The translations under genes were made by a program, and so were the position numbers. Positions 21,449-26,431 of a DNA stretch of 26,431 nucleotides are shown here, piece after piece. Source of the DNA: CAZVAR01 sp964625225 (lineage in GTDB: Bacteria; Pseudomonadota; Alphaproteobacteria; JAJUGE01); NCBI GenBank assembly GCA_964625225.1, contig CAZVAR010000036.1:1-26431 (forward strand), read 5' to 3'. Position 1 is the stretch's first letter. Every line of letters starts with the position of its first letter. The notes beneath the pieces were generated by a model. It saw only the letters and a list, made by a program, of their open reading frames with translations, was not told the origin of the DNA and searched no databases.

Positions 21449-22501
21449 CTACGGCTCCAGCACGACGCGGCCGACGATGCGGCCGGCGCGGAGATCAGCC
21501 AGCGTCTCGTTGACGGCCGCCAGCGGACGGCGCTCGACCGGGAGGGGCGGAACCCGGCCGGCCCGGACGAGATCCATCAATGCGCGCATCTCGTCGAGGC
21601 TGCCGACATAGGAGCCGACCAGGCGGAGCAGCTTCAGCGGCAGCAGCGGCAGCGAGAGGTGCAGGGCGCCGCCGAAGAGGCCGACCACGATCAGGGTTCC
21701 GCCCCGGCGCAGCGCATCAACGCCGAACCGGGCGGTGGCAGGGGCGCCCACGAAATCGATCGCGGCGGCGGCACCGCCGCCCGAGAGGCGGCGCAGCTCG
21801 CGCAGGCCCTCGCGATCGCCATTGTCGATGACGGCCGTGGCGCCCGCCTGCAGCGCCGCATCGCGCTTCCTCGGGTCGATGTCGGCGACGACGACCCTCG
21901 CCTTCGTGACCGCAGCGGCGATATGCACCGCCGAGAGGCCTACGCCGCCCGCGCCGATCACCAGCAGTACGTCGTCGGCCGTCAGCGGCTCCGCCTTGCG
22001 CAGCGCGCTGTAGGCAGTCAGGCCGGAACAGGCGTAGGTGCAGGCGAGCGCTGGGTCGACGTCCCCATAGTCGATCAGGTAGCGCGGATGCGGCACCAGG
22101 ACATGGTCGGCATAGCCGCCCGGCCGACGCACCCCGAGCGTGCGCGGGTTGGCGCAGAGCACATCCTCGCCCGCCATGCAGACGGCGCATTCGCCGCACC
22201 CGATCCAGGGGTAGACGACGCGGCGCGCGCCGACCGCCACCCCCTCGGCGTCGGGGCCGAGCGCTACCACCTCGCCGCCGATCTCGTGGCCCATGGTGAA
22301 GGGCAGGTCCATGCCGCGCCCGCGCAGGTCGATCTTGGCGCCGTCGCCGAGGTCGAAATAGCCGTCCCAGAGATGGAGGTCGCTGTGGCAGACGCCGCAG
22401 CCGGTGATGCGGACCAGCACCTCGGTGCCCGCCGGCACCGGCAGCGGTGCGTCGCGGGCCTCGAGCGGCGCGCCGAATGCGGTGATCTGATAGCTGCGCA
22501 T
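21449..22501 (-). CDS. Zinc-dependent alcohol dehydrogenase (MDR family)
   Basis: The 350-aa enzyme has both zinc sites: catalytic GCGVCHSDLHLWDG (about 34-47) and GHEIGGEV, and the structural four-cysteine lobe CGECAVCMAGEDVLC. The third catalytic ligand is in TYACSGLTAYSAL. The cofactor domain has VIGAGGVGLSAVHIAA, and the acidic VVADIDPRK favours NAD over NADP. The cofactor domain ends with SYVGSLDEMRALMDLVRAGRV, common to propanol-preferring and related alcohol dehydrogenases. The physiological substrate is unknown. It follows the carboxymuconolactone decarboxylase-like gene by 16 bp, so the two are likely co-transcribed, possibly in breakdown of an organic compound. Confidence 0.93.
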   Translation of the reverse strand: MRSYQITAFGAPLEARDAPLPVPAGTEVLVRITGCGVCHSDLHLWDGYFDLGDGAKIDLRGRGMDLPFTMGHEIGGEVVALGPDAEGVAVGARRVVYPWIGCGECAVCMAGEDVLCANPRTLGVRRPGGYADHVLVPHPRYLIDYGDVDPALACTYACSGLTAYSALRKAEPLTADDVLLVIGAGGVGLSAVHIAAAVTKARVVVADIDPRKRDAALQAGATAVIDNGDREGLRELRRLSGGGAAAAIDFVGAPATARFGVDALRRGGTLIVVGLFGGALHLSLPLLPLKLLRLVGSYVGSLDEMRALMDLVRAGRVPPLPVERRPLAAVNETLADLRAGRIVGRVVLEP

Positions 22502-22517
22502 GGCTTCCCCGGTCCCG

Positions 22518-23069
22518 CTACTCCGCGAGCGGTGGCGCCACCCCTTCCGGAAGTGGCACGGCGGCCGCGTTGAGCGTCATCGCCACCATGACGTAATAGC
22601 CGCTGATCGCCAGGAGCTCGACGGTACCGGCCTCGCCGAAGGTCTGGACCGCACGCGCCCAGACGGCATCCGAGACGCCGTGGCTGGCGTGGAGCTCGGC
22701 GCAGAAATCGTAGAGGACGGCCTCGTCCTCGGCCATGGACTCGGGGCGGCGGCGCTCGGCGATGGCGGCGATGACCTCTTCGGACAGGCCGCCCTTGCGT
22801 GCGAGCGGTGCGTGCGCATACCACTCGTACTGCGCGGTCCAGGCCCGCGCCGTCATCAGGATCGCCATCTCCGAGAGACGCGGCGGCAGCGACGTTCGGA
22901 AGCGCAGGAACTCGCCCAGCCTGGCAGCGCGCTCGGCCAGCTCCGGGCTGCGCAGCATGGCGGGAAAGGGCCCTCGGACGCCGCCGCGCGGTCCGGCGGC
23001 GATGGCGTCGCGCACACGGCGCTGGTCCGCGGTCATCTCGTTCTCGGGGATGGGGGGCAAGCGGCTCAC
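22518..23069 (-). CDS. Carboxymuconolactone decarboxylase-family protein
   Basis: The 183-aa protein belongs to the carboxymuconolactone decarboxylase/AhpD superfamily: RGPFPAMLRSPELAERAARLGEFLRF and PPRLSEMAILMTARAWTAQYEWYAHAPLARKGGLSEEVIAAIAE are typical (the E-W-x-x-H segment lies in the conserved helix). There is no CxxC motif, so a peroxidase-reducing AhpD role is unlikely; this branch is often annotated generally and sits in catabolic operons. Start GTG 23069 has GAGGAG about 9 nt upstream. First gene of a likely operon with the alcohol dehydrogenase, and divergent from the lpxR-like gene. Confidence 0.88.
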   Translation of the reverse strand: MSRLPPIPENEMTADQRRVRDAIAAGPRGGVRGPFPAMLRSPELAERAARLGEFLRFRTSLPPRLSEMAILMTARAWTAQYEWYAHAPLARKGGLSEEVIAAIAERRRPESMAEDEAVLYDFCAELHASHGVSDAVWARAVQTFGEAGTVELLAISGYYVMVAMTLNAAAVPLPEGVAPPLAE

Positions 23070-23240
23070 GTGCAGGGCTCCTCGGGCGACGGGCGGATAC
23101 GCGGGAGTCTAACTGCGATTGCCGGCCGGCGCGAGTGCGGTTGCATGAACCGGCCCCCCTCGGCATCGTTCCCCGCGGGGGGCTGCTGCCGGAGAGGCGC
23201 CGGGTCGGCCGGGGCGCGGCGGCCTCCTGAGGGAGGTTGC

Positions 23241-23303
23241 GTGTTCGCCGTCAGAGCTGCCGTATTCGCCGTCAGGGCCGCCGCGTTCGCCGTCGTGCCA
23301 TGC
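23241..23303 (+). repeat. 21-bp tandem repeat within the lpxR signal peptide
   Basis: Three successive 21-bp units encode FAVRAAV-like heptads: MFAVRAA, VFAVRAA, AFAVVPC. The first two units differ at four bases and the third is diverged after the first half. This suggests expansion of the signal peptide by in-frame duplication. Confidence 0.75.
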
Positions 23304-24284
23304 GCGTTGCTGGTCACTGGGCCGGCATTCGCCGACACGGCGGAGCCGGTGCCGCAGCGCGTCAACGAAGACTCGGGCACGATCGTCAGCTTTCAGCTCG
23401 AGAACGATCTCTTCGCCGAGACCGACCGTCATTACACCAACGGCGTCCGCCTGTCCTGGCTGACCCCGGAGACGACCCTGCCGAACTGGCTGCAGCAGGC
23501 CACGAACATCCTGCCCTTCTTCGACAATGGCGGCCGAAAGCGGCTCAGCTTCTCGATCGGGCAGAACATGTACACGCCCGACGGCACGTCCACCCCGAAC
23601 CCGGACCCCGACGATCGTCCCTATGCCGGATTTCTCTACGGCACGTTCGGCATCGTCTCCGACACCGGCCTGCAACTCGACAATCTGGAGCTGACCGTCG
23701 GCATCATCGGTCCCTGGTCGCTGGCGGAGCAGACGCAGAAGCTGGTGCACGAAATCGTCGGCGCGAGCGAGCCGCAGGGATGGCACACGCAGCTCAAGAA
23801 CGAGCCGGCGCTGATGCTGACCTACGAGCGGAAATGGCGCGGGCTCTATCAGCTTGAACCCTACGGATTCGGGATCGATGCGACCCCCTATGTGGGCGGC
23901 AGCGTCGGCAACGTTTTCACGCAGGCGGTCGGCGGCATGATGTTCCGCCTCGGCACCGATCTTCCAGCCGACTACGGACCGCCGCGCATCCGCCCCAGCC
24001 TGCCCGGCTCCGACTTCTACGTCCCGACCCGCAATTTCGGCTGGTACCTGTTCGGCGGCGTCGAGGCGCGCCTCGTGGCCTACAACGTATTCCTCGACGG
24101 CAATACCTTCCGGGACAGCCCGAGCGTCGACAAGAAGTGGGTGGTCGGCGACCTTCAGTTCGGCGTCGCGTTCACCTTCGCCGGCATCCGCCTCGCCTAT
24201 ACGCACGTCTTCCGGACCAAGGAGTTCGACGGCCAGGACGGGCTCGGCGAGTTCGGGGCGGTGACGCTGGGGTTCCGGTTCTGA
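23241..24284 (+). CDS. lpxR: LpxR-like outer-membrane lipid A 3'-O-deacylase (DUF2219)
   Basis: The 347-aa protein is a predicted outer-membrane beta barrel of the LpxR/DUF2219 family, which removes the 3' acyloxyacyl chain of lipid A with calcium. Start GTG 23241 has GGGAGG 5 nt upstream and gives a signal peptide cleaved after AFA (about residue 31). Catalytic features: FQLENDLFAETDRHYTNGVRLSW places Asn55-Asp56 (N9/D10 of Salmonella LpxR), and GWHTQLKNEP gives His182 and Glu188, the same 6-residue spacing as His122/Glu128. The protein ends in an aromatic FRF, typical for barrel insertion. Most of the signal peptide is a 21-bp tandem repeat. An open frame extends far upstream but is not coding. 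Confidence 0.9.
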   Translation: MFAVRAAVFAVRAAAFAVVPCALLVTGPAFADTAEPVPQRVNEDSGTIVSFQLENDLFAETDRHYTNGVRLSWLTPETTLPNWLQQATNILPFFDNGGRKRLSFSIGQNMYTPDGTSTPNPDPDDRPYAGFLYGTFGIVSDTGLQLDNLELTVGIIGPWSLAEQTQKLVHEIVGASEPQGWHTQLKNEPALMLTYERKWRGLYQLEPYGFGIDATPYVGGSVGNVFTQAVGGMMFRLGTDLPADYGPPRIRPSLPGSDFYVPTRNFGWYLFGGVEARLVAYNVFLDGNTFRDSPSVDKKWVVGDLQFGVAFTFAGIRLAYTHVFRTKEFDGQDGLGEFGAVTLGFRF

Positions 24285-24288
24285 TGCC

Positions 24289-24304
24289 GGCCGCCGCGGC
24301 GGCC
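24289..24304. terminator. GC-rich palindrome after lpxR
   Basis: GGCCGCCGCGGCGGCC is a perfect 16-bp palindrome 4 bp after the lpxR stop and before the convergent yciB end. It may act as a transcript end for either strand, but there is no T-run. Confidence 0.3.
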
Positions 24305-24375
24305 AGGTCGGCGGCGACGATTCGAACCGGTAGCCCGGAGCCCTGCGCCTCGACCCGGACCACGAGCCCGACCAC

Positions 24376-24948
24376 TCAGCGGCGGGACGGCGCCTCGGGA
24401 GCGTCGGGCAGGCGGTGGCGCGCGATCAGCGGCGCCTGCGCCACCGCGAACAGCACGGTCAGGGCCAGGATCCCGAACACCTTGAAGCCGACCCAGAAAT
24501 CGGTGGATTGGGTGCGCCAGACCAGCTCATTCAGCACGGCCATTCCTGCGAAGAAGAGGCCGAAGCGCAGGCTGAGCCGGCGCCAACCGATATCGTCCAG
24601 CGGCCAGACGGCGCCGAGCAGCGGCTTCAGCAGCGGCCGGCCGACGGCCAGTCCGCCCAGCAGCGCCGCCGCGAACAGCGCCTGGACGATGGTCGGCTTC
24701 ATCTTGATGAAGGTTTCGTCCTGCAGCCAGAGGGTGAGGCCGCCGAACACGGCGACGACGCCAGCCGTCAGCAGCGGCATGGCCGGGACGCGGCCGGTAT
24801 AGGCCAGCGACAGAAGCAGCGCCACTACCGTCACCGCCAGCAGCGCCGCCGTGGCCGGCAGCAGCCCGTAGGCGAGATAGGTCAGGAAGAAGGCGCCGAT
24901 CGGGCCGTACTCGACGGTCGGCCGGAGCCAGGCGGGAGGAGATTTCAT
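24376..24948 (-). CDS. yciB: YciB/IspZ-family inner-membrane protein (septation protein A)
   Basis: The 190-aa protein has about five to six membrane helices and YciB/IspZ signatures: WLRPTVEYGPIGAFFLTYLA at the N terminus, LWLQDETFIKMKPTIVQALFAAALLGG (the most conserved family block), then GWRRLSLRFGLFFAGMAVLNELVWR and FWVGFKVFGILALTVLFAVAQAPLI. The family (formerly intracellular septation protein A) influences envelope integrity and cell division. ATG 24948 is the best start; a TTG at 24963 is less likely. It lies 18 bp after the moaE stop and is likely co-transcribed, although no functional link to molybdenum cofactor is known. Confidence 0.92.
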   Translation of the reverse strand: MKSPPAWLRPTVEYGPIGAFFLTYLAYGLLPATAALLAVTVVALLLSLAYTGRVPAMPLLTAGVVAVFGGLTLWLQDETFIKMKPTIVQALFAAALLGGLAVGRPLLKPLLGAVWPLDDIGWRRLSLRFGLFFAGMAVLNELVWRTQSTDFWVGFKVFGILALTVLFAVAQAPLIARHRLPDAPEAPSRR

Positions 24949-24966
24949 GCGTGTGTCCGTCAAGGT

Positions 24967-25434
24967 TCAGGAGGCCGCCCCGGCCGGAGCCGTCCAGCGT
25001 GCGGCGGCGACATCGTCGCTGTCGCGCGCCTCGACCCAGCGGGCGCCGGCATCGGTCTCCTCCAGCTTCCAGAACGGCGCCTTGGTCTTGAGCCAGTCCA
25101 TCAGGAAGGCGCAGCTCTCGAACGCCGCCTGCCGGTGCGCGGCGGCGGTGATCACGAGGACGATCGGGTCACCCGGCTCGAGCCGGCCGTAGCGGTGGAC
25201 GACGAGGCAGGCCTCCAGCGGCCAGCGGGCGCACGCCTCGGCCTCGATGCGGGCGAGCTGGCGCTCGGTCATTCCGGGATAATGCTCCAGGGTCATCGCC
25301 GCGAGCGGCGCTCCGTCGGCCATGTCGCGGACCAGGCCGACGAAGCAGGCGACGCCGCCGATCGCGGTGTTGCCGCGGGTGAGCGCGGCCATCTCGGCGC
25401 CGACGTCGAACGGCTCGCGCTGGACGCGGATCAC
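24967..25434 (-). CDS. moaE: Molybdopterin synthase catalytic subunit MoaE
   Basis: The 155-aa large subunit of molybdopterin synthase adds sulfur from MoaD thiocarboxylate to precursor Z. Typical motifs: GGVACFVGLVRDMADG (about 26-41), TLEHYPGMTERQ, VVHRYGRLEPGDPIVLVITAAAHRQAAFESCAFLMDWLKTKAPFWKLEE with the active-site lysines. GTG 25434 is preceded by GGAGGA at 9 nt. It follows moaD by 4 bp and is in the mobB-moaD-moaE-yciB gene string. Confidence 0.96.
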   Translation of the reverse strand: MIRVQREPFDVGAEMAALTRGNTAIGGVACFVGLVRDMADGAPLAAMTLEHYPGMTERQLARIEAEACARWPLEACLVVHRYGRLEPGDPIVLVITAAAHRQAAFESCAFLMDWLKTKAPFWKLEETDAGARWVEARDSDDVAAARWTAPAGAAS

Positions 25435-25438
25435 CGGT

Positions 25439-25690
25439 TCATCCTCCGGTTACCGGCGGGAACAATGCGACCTCGTCGCCGGCCCGGACCGGATGGTCGG
25501 GGCCGACATACTCCTGGTTGACCGCGATTCGCACGACGGCCCGGTTGGCGAGTGCCGCGGCATGGCCCGGGCTGCGGGCGGCCAGCCAATCGACGAGCTG
25601 TCCGGCCGTGGCGACGTCCCGCGGCGGATCAACATCCTCCTCACCGAACCCGACCCGGGTGCGCAGCCACGCGAAATAGAGCACCTTCAT
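25439..25690 (-). CDS. moaD: Molybdopterin synthase sulfur carrier subunit MoaD
   Basis: The 83-aa ubiquitin-like protein ends in the obligatory Gly-Gly (DEVALFPPVTGG), the site of adenylation and thiocarboxylation before sulfur transfer in MoaE. The N-terminal strand VLYFAWLRTRVG is typical. ATG 25690 overlaps the mobB stop as ATGA, and moaE starts a few bases after the moaD stop, so all three are translationally linked. Confidence 0.94.
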   Translation of the reverse strand: MKVLYFAWLRTRVGFGEEDVDPPRDVATAGQLVDWLAARSPGHAAALANRAVVRIAVNQEYVGPDHPVRAGDEVALFPPVTGG

Positions 25691-26217
25691 GTCGCCATCC
25701 CGACCGGCGCCAGATCGCAGCGCCGCAAGATGAAGTCGGCGATCGCCTCCGGGTCGTCAAGGTCGAGCAGCGGCACCCGCAGCGCCGACCGCTCGGCGGC
25801 CGGCAGATCGGGAGGGCTCGCGACCGCGATCACGGTCGGGTCGCGCCGCCACAGCCCCTCCATCCCGGTGCCGGCGCGGTAGACCTCGATCTTCCGGTGC
25901 GGGTGCGCCTTGAAGCCTTCGACCAGGACCAGATCGACCGGGCTCATGCGCCCGAGCAGCGCATCCAGCGTCGGTTCGGGGGCGCCGCGCAACTCGTGCA
26001 TCAGCGCCCAGCGGGCGGCGGAGGCGACCGCGACCTCGGTCGCCCCGGCGCTGCGGTGCTCGTAGCTGTCCTTGCCCGGCGTATCGACGTCGAAGCCGTG
26101 ATGCGCGTGCTTCACCGTGGAGACCCGCAAGCCGCGGCCGACCAGGATCGGCAGCAGCCTCACGATCAGCGTCGTCTTGCCGCTGCCGCTCCAGCCGACG
26201 ATCCCCATTACCCTCAT
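25687..26217 (-). CDS. mobB: Molybdopterin-guanine dinucleotide biosynthesis adapter MobB
   Basis: The 176-aa GTP-binding protein has MGIVGWSGSGKTTLIVRLLP with the Walker A motif near residues 8-16, then VSTVKHAHHGFDVDTPGKDSYEHRSAGA, the hallmark of MobB, and LVLVEGFKAHPHRKIEVYR with the Walker B-like strand. MobB assists MobA in converting molybdopterin to the guanine dinucleotide form used by enzymes of the DMSO reductase/formate dehydrogenase family. ATG 26217 begins just before MGIVGWSGSG and overlaps the upstream stop; the frame is open to 26388 without family similarity. Confidence 0.95.
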   Translation of the reverse strand: MRVMGIVGWSGSGKTTLIVRLLPILVGRGLRVSTVKHAHHGFDVDTPGKDSYEHRSAGATEVAVASAARWALMHELRGAPEPTLDALLGRMSPVDLVLVEGFKAHPHRKIEVYRAGTGMEGLWRRDPTVIAVASPPDLPAAERSALRVPLLDLDDPEAIADFILRRCDLAPVGMAT

Positions 26218-26431
26218 CGCCGCCCGTCTCCGCTGGGCATCGGCGCCCCCGGCTGCTGCCGGCGCTGCGGATCGGCCCGGTAGACCGGACCCGAGGGCGC
26301 GACATGGACGCCCGCGGCCCGCAGATAGTCGTAGCCGGTGACCCGCGTGAAGACCGCGGCCGTCCACAGCCCGGCCTCCCCGATCCACGGCACCGGGATC
26401 GCCGCCGGGCCGGCGTCGCCGTCGATCAGGA
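26214..26431 (-). CDS. Unidentified gene, C-terminal part
   Basis: The frame enters the window at the right edge and ends with a TGA that overlaps the mobB ATG. The visible 71 residues read LIDGDAGPAAIPVPWIGEAG, then LWTAAVFTRVTGYDYLRAAGV, and a proline/arginine/glutamine-rich tail (RQPRRQQPGAPMPSGDGRR). The overlap with mobB argues that it is real and co-translated. I cannot assign it to a family; it does not look like MoeA or MobA at this end. Confidence 0.6.
   Translation of the reverse strand, partial: LIDGDAGPAAIPVPWIGEAGLWTAAVFTRVTGYDYLRAAGVHVAPSGPVYRADPQRRQQPGAPMPSGDGRR

Noticed and set aside
22500..23240. Long upstream extension of the lpxR frame
   Set aside because: It runs antisense through the carboxymuconolactone decarboxylase gene; the signal peptide and ribosome-binding site place the start at 23241.
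1..26431. Search for a selenoprotein gene with in-frame TGA
   Set aside because: No gene here shows a conserved domain continuing past an in-frame TGA; the CMD-family protein also lacks a UxxC/CxxC site.

Overview
The window is a GC-rich, densely coded bacterial chromosome segment. It most likely comes from an alphaproteobacterium, with Rhodospirillales-like order as the best guess. Pointers are a Fur of the alphaproteobacterial type (HHHH motif, no CxxC pairs), a DUF1289 protein, a YgfZ/GcvT-like protein, a TAXI-TRAP transporter and an HWE/HisKA_2 histidine kinase. No phage, insertion sequence, CRISPR array or rRNA is visible.

Layout. 1-3000: tail of a VOC protein, ygfZ (-), then pyrC (+) with an overlapping 64-codon gene, and a small unknown gene (-). 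3247-7206: metabolic and small genes: AcuI/YhdH-type reductase, a small lipoprotein, DUF1289 (-), a MaoC-like protein without the usual catalytic residues, an FAD amine oxidase-like protein and an ABM-domain protein followed by a terminator-like hairpin. 7590-8069: stand-alone Hpt phosphotransfer protein. 8155-11721: complete selA-selB-selC selenocysteine insertion locus; the tRNA-Sec with UCA anticodon is clear. 11756-15703 (-): stressosome operon rsbR-rsbS-rsbT-(RsbT/RsbX-type fusion)-histidine kinase, tightly overlapping. The kinase carries an extra RsbT/RsbW-like ATPase domain at its N terminus. 16027-16669 (-): fur and a small overlapping downstream gene. 17089-17523 (+): unknown gene behind a good Fur box. 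17524-18357: the longest gene-free stretch. 18358-21396 (+): TAXI-TRAP solute-binding protein and fused permease, separated by two strong stem-loops. 21449-23069 (-): carboxymuconolactone decarboxylase-family protein and zinc alcohol dehydrogenase. 23241-24284 (+): LpxR-like outer-membrane lipid A deacylase. 24376-26431 (-): an unidentified partial gene, mobB, moaD, moaE and yciB.

Functional links. selABC supplies selenocysteine and mobB/moaD/moaE supply molybdenum cofactor. The two meet in Sec-containing formate dehydrogenases, but no selenoprotein gene and no selD lie in this window. The stressosome operon is a full sensing/switch/reset module whose likely output is the last-encoded histidine kinase, since no sigma-B-like factor is present.

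The most unusual signal is a decamer-phased G/C-rich repeat array (consensus TTCRTGGGGG, complement CCCCCAYGAA). It occurs twice, about 15.5 kb apart, each time in a divergent intergenic region and in the same orientation relative to the gene it precedes (pyrC and fur).
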